Shown: in pieces, positions 29,450-38,874 of the stretch
Layout: each line of letters opens with the position of its first letter
How positions within the stretch are numbered: the stretch's first letter is position 1
From: Comamonas sp.
GTDB taxonomy: Bacteria; Pseudomonadota; Gammaproteobacteria; Burkholderiales; Burkholderiaceae_C
Direction: 5' to 3'
DNA: 64,000 bases
NCBI GenBank assembly: GCA_015478895.1
Contig: JADMKK010000057.1
Coordinates: 124,001 to 188,000, forward strand
Program-made: the position numbers and the translations under genes
The notes under the pieces: model-generated
The model's input: only the letters and a program-made list of their open reading frames with translations
Databases searched by the model: none
What the model was told of the DNA's origin: nothing

Positions 29450-29911
29450 TTAGCGGTTGCGAAAAGCGTCATGGCAAGCCTTGCAGGTTTGCGCAGCCGG
29501 ACCAAAAGCCGCCTTCAAATTTGCCAAATCGCCGGTCTTGGCGGCAGCCGCCAGCGTGCCCGCTTGCGCTACAAAATCGCTGGCGTGGCCATCAAATTTG
29601 GTTTTTTCCTTCCACACTTCGGGCTTGCTCTTGCCGCCCTGCGTGCCTTCAGCAAAACCTTGCCAAGGCAGGGCGGCCAAAGTTTCCAGCACCGCGCCGT
29701 TTTGCTTGGCGATGTCAGCATTGAAATCCGCGCGGCCATTGGCCATGGCGCCCAGGCTGCCAAAGTGCTGGCTCATCACAAACAGCGAATTTTGGCGGTA
29801 CTTGATGGCGTCTTCAGCCTTGCCAAACTTCAAGGTATCCGCCGCAACCGGCACACTCGCCAGCGCGGCAGTCAAGGCCACGGCAGCCACAGACAGGTTT
29901 TTGAAATTCAT
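29450..29911 (-). CDS. Cytochrome c-prime
   Basis: This is a class II cytochrome c: a 153-residue precursor with a signal peptide (about 1-24) and a four-helix bundle whose haem motif CKACH lies near the C-terminus (143-147). Cytochromes c-prime have five-coordinate haem and bind nitric oxide, which suggests NO tolerance. The start MNFKNLSVAAV at 29911 follows AGGAAG. It is divergent from cytochrome b561, its probable electron donor by context. Confidence 0.93.
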   Translation of the reverse strand: MNFKNLSVAAVALTAALASVPVAADTLKFGKAEDAIKYRQNSLFVMSQHFGSLGAMANGRADFNADIAKQNGAVLETLAALPWQGFAEGTQGGKSKPEVWKEKTKFDGHASDFVAQAGTLAAAAKTGDLANLKAAFGPAAQTCKACHDAFRNR

Positions 29912-29950
29912 CAGGAACTTCCTTTCTTGGTCATCAACAGACTCCACAGC

Positions 29951-29971
29951 AATAACAATAACAATAACAAT
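29951..29971. repeat. Hexanucleotide simple repeat AATAAC
   Basis: The unit AATAAC is repeated three times, followed by AAT, in the gap between the divergent cytochrome c-prime and b561 genes, 40-60 bases upstream of the c-prime start. Slippage could change spacing in this control region. Confidence 0.8.
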
Positions 29972-30043
29972 CTTGCCGTTAGGGGAGTATCGCTTTGCAC
30001 TTTCAGTTCCCCTAGCTGCGTTACCACCGTACATTTCACCACC

Positions 30044-30727
30044 ATGCATTCACCTGCCCCTTCCTCATTGCGCGTCTGGGATTTGCCCACCCGCCTGTTT
30101 CACTGGTTGCTGGCGGCCAGCACCATTGCCTTGATAGTGACGGCCAAAATCGGCGGCAATGCCATGGAATGGCATTTGCGGCTGGGCCACGTGGTGCTGG
30201 CCCTGCTGCTGTTTCGCGTGATGTGGGGGGTACTGGGTGGGCACTGGTCGCGCTTTTTCACCTTCATCCCCAGCCCGGCAAGGCTGGTGCGTTATCTCCA
30301 AGGCCGGGGCTCCGCAGCTGATCATGTGGGCCACAACCCCTTGGGTGCGCTGTCTGTCATCGCCATGCTGCTGATTTTGGGCATGCAAGTGGGCACAGGC
30401 TTGGTCAGTGACGATGAGATTGCGTTTGCCGGCTCGCTGGTGCGCTTTGTCTCGGGTGACACTGTCTACTGGGCCACCAGCTGGCACAAGGGCTGGGGCC
30501 AATGGCTGCTCTGGGCCATGCTGGGGCTGCACATGGCTGCTATTATTTTTTACAGCTTCTTGCAACGCAAAAAGCTGGTCGCTGCCATGCTGCATGGCAA
30601 CCAACCCCGCCCTCCCGAAGATCTGCCTGTCAGCCTTGACGGCGCAGGCCAGTGGCTTTCTGCCTTGATCTTTGCCATGGCGTGTGCAGTCATTGCCTAC
30701 TGGGTGTGGACGCGGGCTGCGTTCTAA
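30044..30727 (+). CDS. Cytochrome b561 (diheme, inner membrane)
   Basis: This 227-residue membrane cytochrome of the bacterial b561/Ni-hydrogenase b-type family begins RVWDLPTRLFHWLLAASTI. It has four or five membrane helices with His20, His49 and later HKGWGQWLLW/GLHMAA histidines available for haem. It is typically paired with a periplasmic cytochrome c acceptor, here cytochrome c-prime. The ATG at 30044 (MHSPAPSSLRVWD) is preferred; the large upstream open frame is antisense to the c-prime gene. Confidence 0.92.
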   Translation: MHSPAPSSLRVWDLPTRLFHWLLAASTIALIVTAKIGGNAMEWHLRLGHVVLALLLFRVMWGVLGGHWSRFFTFIPSPARLVRYLQGRGSAADHVGHNPLGALSVIAMLLILGMQVGTGLVSDDEIAFAGSLVRFVSGDTVYWATSWHKGWGQWLLWAMLGLHMAAIIFYSFLQRKKLVAAMLHGNQPRPPEDLPVSLDGAGQWLSALIFAMACAVIAYWVWTRAAF

Positions 30728-30798
30728 CCCCGATACACAACTACCTGCAGTGCCGCTACACTGCCCGCTTCTATTTGCCACCTGAAAATTATCTTGCT

Positions 30799-31296
30799 TT
30801 GACAGTGGATCACCCCTGTGTGGCCGTCACCATCGCCACCACGCAACAAGACATGGCCGAAGCAGCCCAACTGTTCCGCGAATATGCGAATAGTTTGGCG
30901 CTCGATCTTTCCTTTCAGAACTTTGACCACGAGGTGGCACACCTGCCCGGTGACTACGCGGCCCCACGCGGCGCCCTGCTGCTGGCGTTTGTCGATGGCG
31001 CACTCGCGGGCTGCTGCGCGTTAAGACCGATCGACGCCGCGGACATTCCCAACGCGGCCGAAATGAAGCGCCTGTATGTGCGCAAAGCCTTTCGCGGCTT
31101 TGGGCTGGGTCGCCAGCTGGTGGAATCCACGCTGGATGCCGCGCGCCAGTACGGCTATGACTGCGTGCTGCTCGACACCCTCGACGACATGGAAGCCGCG
31201 CGCGCTTTGTACACGGACTTGGGGTTTGAGAGCACCGAGCCCTACTACCACAACCCGATTGCCGGGGCGCACTACCTCAAAGCTACGCTTTTTTGA
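30799..31296 (+). CDS. GNAT-family N-acetyltransferase
   Basis: This is a single GNAT domain of about 165 residues. Motif A for acetyl-CoA binding is MKRLYVRKAFRGFGLGRQLV, with RGFGLG as the pyrophosphate loop. The C-terminal part ARALYTDLGFESTEPYYHNP is the usual motif B end. No ATG fits the N-terminus; TTG at 30799 (MTVDHPCVAVTIA) or GTG at 30805 are candidates, so the start is provisional. The substrate is unknown. It follows cytochrome b561 by about 70 bases. Confidence 0.85.
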   Translation: MTVDHPCVAVTIATTQQDMAEAAQLFREYANSLALDLSFQNFDHEVAHLPGDYAAPRGALLLAFVDGALAGCCALRPIDAADIPNAAEMKRLYVRKAFRGFGLGRQLVESTLDAARQYGYDCVLLDTLDDMEAARALYTDLGFESTEPYYHNPIAGAHYLKATLF

Positions 31297-31500
31297 TACA
31301 AAAAACTGACTGCGCTAATGTTCAAAATAGCGAACCGCAATTCCTGTTTTTGATCACCTGATGAAGCTAGAAGTACCTCTTTACGTACGGCTTTGCGCTG
31401 GAGCACTACCGCCAAAACCATGATGACGAAGCTCGTCACTCCACGCTCTTCAGTTGTCTCGAAAAGCGAAATCAGAGCAGACAAACGCATCAGGCAAACA

Positions 31501-31530
31501 AAAAAAACGCTGCTCAAGGCAGCGTTTTTT
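31501..31530. terminator. Bidirectional terminator between GNAT and peroxiredoxin genes
   Basis: AAAAAACGCTGC-TCAAG-GCAGCGTTTTTT, a 6-bp GC stem with symmetrical A/T tracts, 11 bases from the peroxiredoxin stop. It can serve both convergent genes. Confidence 0.92.
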
Positions 31531-31541
31531 GCAGTCGTTTT

Positions 31542-32048
31542 TTAGGCTTGAGCTTGCGCCAGCAATGTCGCAGCATTGCTCACTTCGAATTTGCCAGGGC
31601 CTTCCACATTCAGGGAGACGACCTTGCCGTCCTTGATCAGCATCGAGTAACGATTGCTACGCAGACCGAGACCCTTGCCATTCAAATCCAGCGTCAGGCC
31701 CAAAGCCTTGGCCAATGCGGCATCACCGTCCGCAATCATGCGAACCTTGCCAGCAGCCTTTTGCTCGCGGCCCCAAGCGCCCATCACAAAGGCGTCATTC
31801 ACCGCCACACACCAGATCTCATCAACGCCAGCGGCCTTAAAGGCGTCTACCTGAGCAATGTATCCTGGCAGATGCTGTTCAGAGCAAGTGGGCGTGAATG
31901 CGCCTGGAACGGCAAACAAAGCAATAGTTTTGCCGGCCAGCGCTTGAGGCACTTCCACGGGATTGGGACCTATGCTGCAACCATTGCCCTCAACCTCCAC
32001 GTACTCCATCAATTTCACTGCGGGCAGTGCATCTCCAACTTTAATCAT
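31542..32048 (-). CDS. Peroxiredoxin (Prx5/redoxin type)
   Basis: This 168-residue thiol peroxidase reduces peroxides. The peroxidatic Cys55 is in VPGAFTPTCSEQHLPGY, the Prx5 signature, and Cys24 is the other cysteine in the N-terminal part. The start MIKVGDALPAVKL (32048) has GGAGGA upstream. It lies directly downstream of the rpsQ terminator on the same strand, where the spc ribosomal operon would be expected in many bacteria. Confidence 0.95.
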   Translation of the reverse strand: MIKVGDALPAVKLMEYVEVEGNGCSIGPNPVEVPQALAGKTIALFAVPGAFTPTCSEQHLPGYIAQVDAFKAAGVDEIWCVAVNDAFVMGAWGREQKAAGKVRMIADGDAALAKALGLTLDLNGKGLGLRSNRYSMLIKDGKVVSLNVEGPGKFEVSNAATLLAQAQA

Positions 32049-32120
32049 GGTGTTCCTCCAACGGTTTATAGGTGCCTTCGCTAGGGCCCACTGACCAAGC
32101 AGCGGGCAAGGCTTGAAAAC

Positions 32121-32152
32121 AAAAAAGCGACCCACATTGTGGGTCGCTTTTT
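32121..32152. terminator. Terminator of the S10 ribosomal operon (after rpsQ)
   Basis: AAAAAGCGACCCACA-TTG-TGGGTCGCTTTTT is a long perfect stem with flanking A/T tracts, 30 bases after the rpsQ stop. It separates the ribosomal genes from the peroxiredoxin gene. Confidence 0.95.
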
Positions 32153-32181
32153 AAGATTATGCAGTCAAAGCAGTTGAATGC

Positions 32182-32451
32182 TTAGAGCAGGCCAGCCTTT
32201 TGAACCAGCTGGGTCACAACCCAGTTCTTGGTCTTCGAGAGAGGACGGCTCTCGGTGATTTCGACGGTATCACCCATCTTGTATTCACCTTGCTCGTCGT
32301 GAGCGTGGTACTTGCTCGACTTGATCATGATCTTGTCGTAGATAGGGTGCTTGACGCGGCGTTCTACCAGAACGGTCACGGTCTTAGCACGCTTGTCGCT
32401 CACCACCTTGCCAATCAAGGTGCGCTTGAGGGATGTTTTAGCTTCCGTCAT
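32182..32451 (-). CDS. rpsQ: 30S ribosomal protein S17
   Basis: S17 binds 16S rRNA early in 30S assembly. The 89-residue protein has the S17 core [19 protein letters not shown] and the signature [19 protein letters not shown]. It ends the S10 group here: a terminator follows rather than rplN. Confidence 0.98.
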   Translation of the reverse strand: MTEAKTSLKRTLIGKVVSDKRAKTVTVLVERRVKHPIYDKIMIKSSKYHAHDEQGEYKMGDTVEITESRPLSKTKNWVVTQLVQKAGLL

Positions 32452-32460
32452 GTCGGCTCC

Positions 32461-32658
32461 TTACTTAGCGGCTTGCTTTTCAGCAAGGATGGTCTTGGCA
32501 CGGGCGATATCGCGGCGGGTAGCCTTCAATGTCGATGTGTTACCAAGTTGTTGCGTGGCCTTTTGCATACGCAGACCGAAATGAGCCTTTTGCAAGGACT
32601 TCACTTCAGCTTCCACAGCGGCCACGTCTTTTTGGCGGAGTTCAGCAGCTTTAGTCAT
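32461..32658 (-). CDS. rpmC: 50S ribosomal protein L29
   Basis: L29 sits at the peptide exit tunnel near the SRP docking site. The 65-residue two-helix protein contains [20 protein letters not shown] and the signature [10 protein letters not shown]. It lies between rplP and rpsQ in the conserved order. Confidence 0.97.
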   Translation of the reverse strand: MTKAAELRQKDVAAVEAEVKSLQKAHFGLRMQKATQQLGNTSTLKATRRDIARAKTILAEKQAAK

Positions 32659-32669
32659 GTGATCTCTCC

Positions 32670-33086
32670 TTATTCACCAATGTGACGGGCAACGAAGGTC
32701 GTACGCAGAGGCAGCTTTGCAGCAGCCAAGCGGAACGCTTCACGAGCCAGCTCTTCAGATACACCCACGATTTCGTAGATGATCTTGCCGGGCTGGATTT
32801 CGGCAACGTAGTACTCGGGGTTACCCTTACCATTACCCATACGCACTTCAGCAGGCTTAGTGGAAATTGGCTTATCGGGGAACACACGAATCCAGATACG
32901 GCCGCCACGCTTCACGTGACGAGAAATCGCGCGACGAGCGGCTTCCAGCTGGCGAGCTGTCAGACGACCACGATCGGTAGACTTCAAACCGAAATCGCCA
33001 AAGGCAACGGAGTTACCACGGGTAGCGATACCGGTATTGCGGCCTTTGTGTTCCTTACGGAACTTACGGCGTGCGGGTTGCAGCAT
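32670..33086 (-). CDS. rplP: 50S ribosomal protein L16
   Basis: L16 helps form the A-site tRNA region of 50S. The 138-residue protein starts [17 protein letters not shown] and has the signatures [20 protein letters not shown] and [19 protein letters not shown]. Length matches the family (136-138). Confidence 0.98.
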   Translation of the reverse strand: MLQPARRKFRKEHKGRNTGIATRGNSVAFGDFGLKSTDRGRLTARQLEAARRAISRHVKRGGRIWIRVFPDKPISTKPAEVRMGNGKGNPEYYVAEIQPGKIIYEIVGVSEELAREAFRLAAAKLPLRTTFVARHIGE

Positions 33087-33088
33087 GT

Positions 33089-33949
33089 TTATTCTCCTTT
33101 ACCGTCCGCTGCTGTAGCGGGCGCGTCAGCCTTGCGAACGCGCTTAACGGAGTCAGCACCAGCGCCGGCGGGCTTGTCGCTGCCGTCAGTAGGAGCTGCG
33201 TTACCGCCTGTGGGGCGGCGGGCACCACGACCTGCGCCGTCACGGCGACCATCGCGGCGGGGGCCACGTGGACGACGGTCGTCTTCAGGACGGGGAGTTT
33301 CAACGGCGGGCAGATCGTTACGGCCCAAGGTATCACCCTTGTAGACCCAGACCTTCACGCCAATGATGCCGTAGGTTGTCTTAGCTTCAGAGAAGCCGTA
33401 ATCGATATCAGCGCGCAGAGTGTGCAATGGCACGCGGCCTTCGCGGTACCACTCAGTACGGGCGATTTCGATACCGTTCAGACGACCGGACGACATGATC
33501 TTGATGCCTTGAGCACCCAGACGCATGGCGTTCTGCATCGCACGCTTCATAGCGCGGCGGAACATGATGCGCTTTTCCAGCTGCTGGCAGATGGAGTCAG
33601 CGATCAGCTTGGCATCGATTTCAGGCTTGCGCACTTCTTCGATGTTCACTGCAACTGGCACACCCAGGCGAGATGTGAGTTCCTTCTTCAAGGCCTCAAT
33701 ATCTTCACCCTTTTTGCCAATCACAACACCAGGACGGGCCGAGTAGATAGTGATGCGGGCGCTCTTTGCAGGACGCTCAATCACAACGCGTGCCACAGCA
33801 GCGTTCTTCAACTTAGCTTTCAGGTACTCGCGAACCTTGATGTCTTCAGCCAGCATGCCAGCGAAGTCACGGTTGCTGGCGTACCAACGGCTAGCCCAGT
33901 TACGGCTTACAGCAAGGCGGAAGCCGGTAGGATGGATTTTCTGTCCCAT
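33089..33949 (-). CDS. rpsC: 30S ribosomal protein S3 with long basic tail
   Basis: S3 lines the mRNA entry channel and has helicase activity there. The 286-residue protein has the KH domain (about 38-106, [19 protein letters not shown]) and the S3 C-terminal domain ([13 protein letters not shown]). Beyond residue about 215 is a tail of some 70 residues rich in Arg, Asp, Gly and Ala ([23 protein letters not shown] end). E. coli S3 has 233 residues; a tail is usual in Burkholderiales, though this one is long. Confidence 0.97.
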   Translation of the reverse strand: MGQKIHPTGFRLAVSRNWASRWYASNRDFAGMLAEDIKVREYLKAKLKNAAVARVVIERPAKSARITIYSARPGVVIGKKGEDIEALKKELTSRLGVPVAVNIEEVRKPEIDAKLIADSICQQLEKRIMFRRAMKRAMQNAMRLGAQGIKIMSSGRLNGIEIARTEWYREGRVPLHTLRADIDYGFSEAKTTYGIIGVKVWVYKGDTLGRNDLPAVETPRPEDDRRPRGPRRDGRRDGAGRGARRPTGGNAAPTDGSDKPAGAGADSVKRVRKADAPATAADGKGE

Positions 33950-33965
33950 ATTCTTCCTTTAGGCC

Positions 33966-34298
33966 TCAGTTACCAACCGTCACATAAATGTGACATGTAG
34001 GCTTGCTGATGCGATTGCCGCGGCCCTTAGCGCGCGCTGTGAAGCGCTTGAGCGTCGTACCTTGTTCAACGAAGATGGTTTTAACCTTCAACTCGTCAAT
34101 GTCGGCGCCGTCATTGTGCTCGGCGTTAGCGATAGCGGATTCCAGAACCTTCTTCACGATCACAGCAGCTTTTTTCTGCGTGAAAGTCAAAATGTTCAGA
34201 GCTTGATCCACCTTCTTGCCGCGGATCAGATCCGCGACGAGGCGACCCTTGTCAACCGACAAGCGTACGCCACGGAGGACTGCACGTGTTTCAGACAT
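33966..34298 (-). CDS. rplV: 50S ribosomal protein L22
   Basis: L22 lines the exit tunnel. The 110-residue protein starts [19 protein letters not shown] and carries the conserved tunnel loop [20 protein letters not shown] at the C-terminus. It is in the conserved rpsS-rplV-rpsC order. No insertion in the tunnel loop typical of macrolide resistance is visible. Confidence 0.98.
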   Translation of the reverse strand: MSETRAVLRGVRLSVDKGRLVADLIRGKKVDQALNILTFTQKKAAVIVKKVLESAIANAEHNDGADIDELKVKTIFVEQGTTLKRFTARAKGRGNRISKPTCHIYVTVGN

Positions 34299-34307
34299 GG
34301 TCGTTCC

Positions 34308-34583
34308 TTACTTCTTGGCCTTCTTGTCGGCGGGGTGACCCTTGAAGGTACGAGTCAGAGCGAATTCGCCCAACTTGTGACCTACCATTTGGTCGGTGAT
34401 GTAGACAGGCACGTGTTGCTTGCCGTTGTGCACAGCAATGGTCAGACCGATGAAATCAGGCAGAACCATGGAGCGACGCGACCATGTCTTAACTGGCTTC
34501 TTGTCCTTGGTAGCTACGGCTTTTTCAACCTTAGCAAACAAGTGATGGTCAACAAACGGACCCTTTTTAAGAGAACGAGTCAT
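34308..34583 (-). CDS. rpsS: 30S ribosomal protein S19
   Basis: S19 forms the head of 30S with S13. The 91-residue protein begins [20 protein letters not shown] and has [21 protein letters not shown], of which [14 protein letters not shown] is the signature. Ten bases separate it from rplB. Confidence 0.98.
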   Translation of the reverse strand: MTRSLKKGPFVDHHLFAKVEKAVATKDKKPVKTWSRRSMVLPDFIGLTIAVHNGKQHVPVYITDQMVGHKLGEFALTRTFKGHPADKKAKK

Positions 34584-34593
34584 TTGCTACCCC

Positions 34594-35418
34594 TTACTTT
34601 TTACGACGCGACACAATCATGCTTTGTGTGCGTTTGTTGTTACGGGTGCGGTAGCCCTTCGTCAGGTTACCCCATGGGTCAACTGCATGACGGCCTTCGC
34701 CAGTCTTACCTTCACCACCACCATGTGGGTGATCGATTGGGTTCATTGCAGTACCGCGGACGGTAGGACGAATACCCATCCAGCGCTTCACACCGGCCTT
34801 ACCGTAACGGCGCAGGCTGTGCTCTTCGTTGGCGACTTCACCGATGGTTGCACGGCATTCGATATGAATCTTGCGCACTTCACCGGAGCGCATACGCACT
34901 TGGGCGTAAACACTTTCACGAGCCAACAGCGTAGCGGATGTACCAGCAGAGCGGGCGATTTGCGCGCCACCTGCAGGTTGCAACTCGATACAGTGAATGG
35001 TCGAACCCACTGGGATGTTGCGGATAGGCAGGGTATTGCCAACGCGGATAGGAGCTTCAGAGCCACTCACAATCGTTGCGCCAACAGCCAAGTTGCGAGG
35101 AGCAATGATGTAACGACGCTCGCCGTCTGCATAGCACACCAAAGCGATGTGAGCCGAACGGTTTGGATCGTATTCAATGCGCTCAACCTTGGCCGGGATA
35201 CCGTCCTTGTTGCGCTTGAAGTCCACTACACGGTAGTGGTGCTTATGACCACCGCCCTTGTGGCGAGTTGTGATGTGACCATTGTTGTTACGACCGGCCT
35301 TCTGGAATTGTGCTTCCAGCAGAGGTGCGAAACCTTCACCCTTGTGCAGGTGATCACGAGTCACCTTCACCGCGCCACGACGGCCAGGCGAAGTTGGTTT
35401 AAGTTTAATAACAGCCAT
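34594..35418 (-). CDS. rplB: 50S ribosomal protein L2
   Basis: L2 is needed for subunit joining and peptidyl transfer. The 274-residue protein contains the C-terminal signature with its essential His, [19 protein letters not shown]. It starts [19 protein letters not shown] and ends [10 protein letters not shown]. It follows rplW after two bases. Confidence 0.98.
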   Translation of the reverse strand: MAVIKLKPTSPGRRGAVKVTRDHLHKGEGFAPLLEAQFQKAGRNNNGHITTRHKGGGHKHHYRVVDFKRNKDGIPAKVERIEYDPNRSAHIALVCYADGERRYIIAPRNLAVGATIVSGSEAPIRVGNTLPIRNIPVGSTIHCIELQPAGGAQIARSAGTSATLLARESVYAQVRMRSGEVRKIHIECRATIGEVANEEHSLRRYGKAGVKRWMGIRPTVRGTAMNPIDHPHGGGEGKTGEGRHAVDPWGNLTKGYRTRNNKRTQSMIVSRRKK

Positions 35419-35420
35419 GA

Positions 35421-35735
35421 TTAAGCAGCCTCCCCGGACAGGTTCAGCTCTTGACCGGGCTTCAGACGCACATAAGCCTTGCGAACGTTGTCGCGGCGAC
35501 CCATGGTTTTGCCAAAGCGTTTGGTCTTGCCCTTGGTGTTCACTACAGAAACGCCCAATACTTCAACCTTGAACATCAATTCCACAGCGGCTTTGATTTC
35601 AAACTTGGTAGCGTTTTGCAGCACTTTGAACGTCACTGCATTGGACTGCTCAGCAGCCATGGTGGCCTTTTCGGACACGATGGGAGCCACCAGCACTTGC
35701 ATCAGACGACCTTCGTCAAACTTGAGTGTGCTCAT
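35421..35735 (-). CDS. rplW: 50S ribosomal protein L23
   Basis: L23 docks SRP and trigger factor at the exit tunnel. The 104-residue protein has [21 protein letters not shown] and the C-terminal [20 protein letters not shown], the L23 signature. Its ATG overlaps the rplD stop (ATGA), so the two are coupled. Confidence 0.98.
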   Translation of the reverse strand: MSTLKFDEGRLMQVLVAPIVSEKATMAAEQSNAVTFKVLQNATKFEIKAAVELMFKVEVLGVSVVNTKGKTKRFGKTMGRRDNVRKAYVRLKPGQELNLSGEAA

Positions 35736-36355
35736 GCGAACATCTCCTTGAGTTTGTCGATCGCACCCTTGGTGATGAGCACTTTCTTGTAATGCACCAG
35801 AGAAACGGGATCAGCGTAGCGGGGTTCCACCACGAACACGTTCTTCAGGTTGCGCGAAGCCAGGTACAGATTCTCGTCGATCTCTTCGGCGATCACCATC
35901 ACCGAAGACTGCAAATTCATGGACTTGAACTTGTCAGCCAGAACCTTCGTCTTAGGAGTGTCAACGGTCAGCGAATCCACCACAGCCAGACGACCTTCGC
36001 GAGCCAACTGAGACAAGATGGAAGCCATACCAGCGCGGTACATCTTCTTGTTAATCTTTTGCGTAAAGTTTTCTTCAGGCAGATTAGGGAAGGTGCGTCC
36101 GCCTCCACGCCACAGAGGCGAGGAAGTCATACCGGCACGTGCGCGGCCAGTACCCTTTTGTTTGAAAGGCTTGGCAGTGCTGTGACGAACTTGCTCGCGG
36201 TCCTTCTGAGCGCGTGTACCTTGGCGGCCATTTGCACGGTAGGCAGTCACGATCTGGTGGATCAAGTCTTCATTGTAAGCACGACCAAACACGGTCTCAG
36301 GTGCGTCAAATGTCGACGCAGCTTGACCTTGTTCATTCAGGAGTTCGAGCTGCAT
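35732..36355 (-). CDS. rplD: 50S ribosomal protein L4
   Basis: L4 builds the exit tunnel and, in many gammaproteobacteria, represses the S10 operon. The 207-residue protein has the tunnel loop [19 protein letters not shown] and [15 protein letters not shown]. Its ATG overlaps the rplC stop by one base (TAATG). Confidence 0.98.
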   Translation of the reverse strand: MQLELLNEQGQAASTFDAPETVFGRAYNEDLIHQIVTAYRANGRQGTRAQKDREQVRHSTAKPFKQKGTGRARAGMTSSPLWRGGGRTFPNLPEENFTQKINKKMYRAGMASILSQLAREGRLAVVDSLTVDTPKTKVLADKFKSMNLQSSVMVIAEEIDENLYLASRNLKNVFVVEPRYADPVSLVHYKKVLITKGAIDKLKEMFA

Positions 36356-37029
36356 TAGTTCGCTCCTTTGGAAGCTTTAGCCTTGATAGCTGGACGCACC
36401 GACACGAAACCGCCTTTGGCTCCGGGGATAGCGCCCTTGATCAAGAGCAGTTGGCGTGTTTCGTCAATGCGAACCACATCCAGGTTTTGGGTAGTCACGG
36501 TGTCAACGCCCATGTGACCTGTCATGCGCTTACCGGGGAACACGCGACCTGGGTCTTGTGCCATACCGATAGAACCAGGTACGCGGTGCGAACGGCTGTT
36601 ACCGTGCGAATTGCGCTGTGCACCAAAGTTGTGACGCTTGATCGTGCCAGCGAAGCCCTTACCGATAGAAGTGCCTTGCACATCCACCTTTTGGCCAACA
36701 CTAAACAGATCTGCCACGGGCAGGGCTGCGCCTGCTGCGTACTTGGCTGCGATCTCTTCGGTCACGTGAAATTCTTTGGTGACTTCACCGGCTTCAACGC
36801 CCGCCTTAGCGAGGTGGCCAGCTTGTGGCTTGGTCACGCGCGATGCCTTGCGTGTACCGAATGTGACTTGCAAAGCCACATAGCCATCGTTCTCTTCGGT
36901 TTTAACCTGGGTCACGCGGTTGTTAGAAACATCCACCACTGTGACAGGCACTGCGTCCCCATCATCAGTGAACAGACGCATCATGCCCACCTTGCGACCC
37001 AGCAACCCGAGGGAGTTGCTCAGACTCAT
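36355..37029 (-). CDS. rplC: 50S ribosomal protein L3
   Basis: L3 is an early assembly protein near the peptidyl transferase centre. The 224-residue protein begins [20 protein letters not shown] and has the long loop [20 protein letters not shown] (a methylatable Gln loop in E. coli). The start at 37029 is preferred to the in-frame one 19 codons upstream. It is separated from rpsJ by about 200 bases with two hairpins, so it probably starts its own transcription unit. Confidence 0.97.
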   Translation of the reverse strand: MSLSNSLGLLGRKVGMMRLFTDDGDAVPVTVVDVSNNRVTQVKTEENDGYVALQVTFGTRKASRVTKPQAGHLAKAGVEAGEVTKEFHVTEEIAAKYAAGAALPVADLFSVGQKVDVQGTSIGKGFAGTIKRHNFGAQRNSHGNSRSHRVPGSIGMAQDPGRVFPGKRMTGHMGVDTVTTQNLDVVRIDETRQLLLIKGAIPGAKGGFVSVRPAIKAKASKGAN

Positions 37030-37149
37030 TTGTTTGCTCCAAAACTCTCGCCGCTGTAACTGCAATTGGCCCAGCGTTGCACCCAATCAGATAACCGTAG
37101 TGCACGAAAGAAGGTTAATAAAACCCCGCCATTTTGGCGAAGCCCCAAA

Positions 37150-37190
37150 TTTTAACGCGAACTGCTTTTTCAAGCAAGTTCGCGTTAAAA
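37150..37190. other. Long hairpin in the rpsJ-rplC gap
   Basis: Arms TTTTAACGCGAACT and AGTTCGCGTTAAAA (14 bases, perfect) surround a 13-base loop. It lies between a terminator-like hairpin (37199-37226) and rplC. It could be a second terminator or part of an rplC leader; a few T residues follow on the minus strand. Confidence 0.6.
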
Positions 37191-37198
37191 GAAGACCT

Positions 37199-37226
37199 TA
37201 AAAGGCACTGCAAGCAGTGCCTTTTA
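37199..37226 (-). terminator. Terminator-like hairpin after rpsJ
   Basis: AAAAGGCACTG-CTTG-CAGTGCCTTTT on the minus strand, an 11-base perfect stem with a short T tract, five bases after the rpsJ stop. It would end the rpsL-rpsJ transcript and separate rpsJ from rplC. Confidence 0.75.
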
Positions 37227-37230
37227 GTTC

Positions 37231-37542
37231 TTATTGCAGTTTGATTTCTACGTCCACGCCAGCAGGCAAGTCCAGTTTCATCAAAGCGTCAACAGTCTTG
37301 TCGGTAGGATCGACAATATCCATCAGACGTTGGTGAGTACGGATTTCCAACTGGTCACGCGAAGTCTTGTTCACGTGGGGCGAACGCAAGATATCGAAGC
37401 GCTTCATGCGTGTAGGCAAAGGCACGGGACCCTTAACAATCGCGCCAGTACGCTTGGCGGTATCAACGATTTCAGCTGCAGACTGGTCGATCAACCTGTA
37501 ATCGAAAGCCTTCAGACGGATGCGAATTTTTTGCTTGGACAT
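37231..37542 (-). CDS. rpsJ: 30S ribosomal protein S10
   Basis: S10 is a 30S head protein and a NusB/NusG partner in antitermination. The 103-residue protein begins [19 protein letters not shown] and has the signature [19 protein letters not shown]. It lies 25 bases after tuf copy 2, as the last gene of the rpsL-rpsG-fusA-tuf-rpsJ group, and is cut off from rplC by hairpins. Confidence 0.98.
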   Translation of the reverse strand: MSKQKIRIRLKAFDYRLIDQSAAEIVDTAKRTGAIVKGPVPLPTRMKRFDILRSPHVNKTSRDQLEIRTHQRLMDIVDPTDKTVDALMKLDLPAGVDVEIKLQ

Positions 37543-37567
37543 TGTTAATTCCTAGATTTGCTAAGAA

Positions 37568-38758
37568 TTAAGCAATGACGGTGGCAACCACGCCAGCGCC
37601 AACAGTACGGCCACCTTCGCGAATAGCGAAGCGCAGACCTTCTTCCATAGCGATAGGAGCAATCAGCTTGACAGTGATCGAAACGTTATCGCCAGGCATA
37701 ACCATTTCCTTACCTTCAGGCAACTCGATCGCGCCAGTCACGTCCGTTGTACGGAAGTAGAACTGAGGGCGGTAGTTGTTGAAGAAAGGAGTGTGACGGC
37801 CGCCTTCATCCTTCGACAAAACATACACTTCGGCTGTGAAATGAGTGTGTGGCTTGATCGAAGCGGGCTTGCACAGCACTTGGCCACGTTCTACGTCTTC
37901 GCGCTTAGTACCGCGCAGCAACAAGCCTACGTTGTCACCAGCTTGACCTTGATCCAGCAACTTGCGGAACATTTCCACGCCAGTGCAGGTAGTCTTGACG
38001 GTGTCCTTGATACCGACGATTTCGATTTCTTCGCCGACCTTGATGATGCCACGCTCGATACGGCCAGTCACCACAGTGCCACGACCGGAGATCGAGAACA
38101 CGTCTTCCACAGGCATCAGGAAAGCGCCATCCACTGCACGCTCAGGCGTAGGGATGTAGCTATCCAGAGCTTCGGCCAAACGCATAATGGCAGCTTCACC
38201 CTTGTCGGATTGGTCACCTTCCAGAGCCAGCTTGGCCGAGCCGCGGATGATAGGAGTGTCATCACCAGGGAAATCGTACTTGTCCAGCAACTCGCGGACT
38301 TCCATCTCCACCAGCTCCAGCAGCTCTTCGTCGTCCACCATGTCGCACTTGTTCAGGAACACGATGATGTAAGGAACGCCAACTTGGCGAGCCAACAAGA
38401 TGTGCTCACGTGTCTGGGGCATTGGGCCGTCAGCAGCGGAGCAAACCAAGATAGCGCCGTCCATCTGAGCCGCGCCAGTAATCATGTTCTTCACATAGTC
38501 AGCGTGACCAGGGCAGTCAACGTGAGCGTAGTGACGAGTTTCAGTTTCGTATTCAACGTGCGAAGTATTGATCGTGATACCGCGAGCCTTTTCTTCGGGC
38601 GCGTTATCGATCTGCGAGTAGTCCTTGGCTTCGCCGCCGAACTTCTTGGACAGAACGGTAGCGATAGCAGCCGTCAAAGTGGTCTTACCGTGATCAACGT
38701 GACCAATCGTACCCACGTTCACGTGGGGCTTGGTGCGCTCGAACTTTTCTTTTGCCAT
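37568..38758 (-). CDS. tuf: Elongation factor Tu (copy 2)
   Basis: This is the second EF-Tu gene, in the str-operon position (like E. coli tufA). The 396-residue protein is identical to copy 1, with GHVDHGKT at 19-26. The nucleotide sequences also look identical from stop to start codon, while the flanks differ at once, which is a sign of gene conversion. GGAG precedes the ATG. It is separated from fusA by 178 bases containing a long palindrome. Confidence 0.99.
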   Translation of the reverse strand: MAKEKFERTKPHVNVGTIGHVDHGKTTLTAAIATVLSKKFGGEAKDYSQIDNAPEEKARGITINTSHVEYETETRHYAHVDCPGHADYVKNMITGAAQMDGAILVCSAADGPMPQTREHILLARQVGVPYIIVFLNKCDMVDDEELLELVEMEVRELLDKYDFPGDDTPIIRGSAKLALEGDQSDKGEAAIMRLAEALDSYIPTPERAVDGAFLMPVEDVFSISGRGTVVTGRIERGIIKVGEEIEIVGIKDTVKTTCTGVEMFRKLLDQGQAGDNVGLLLRGTKREDVERGQVLCKPASIKPHTHFTAEVYVLSKDEGGRHTPFFNNYRPQFYFRTTDVTGAIELPEGKEMVMPGDNVSITVKLIAPIAMEEGLRFAIREGGRTVGAGVVATVIA

Positions 38759-38874
38759 TGCAAATTCTCCGGATAAAAGAGCAAACCTGTGTGTGTTTTT
38801 AAGGTCTGCATCACATTGCTGATTCACTTCGCACAGGTAACAAAGTGGCATGCAATCGCAGACCGGCAATCTTT

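Noticed and set aside
29951-29971. Possible CRISPR-like repeat at the AATAAC tract
   Set aside because: The unit is six bases with no spacers, so it is a simple sequence repeat, not an array. No other candidate array is present in the window.
31272-31517. 81-codon minus-strand frame between the GNAT gene and the terminator
   Set aside because: It has no ribosome site, no family resemblance, overlaps the GNAT stop and runs into the terminator hairpin.
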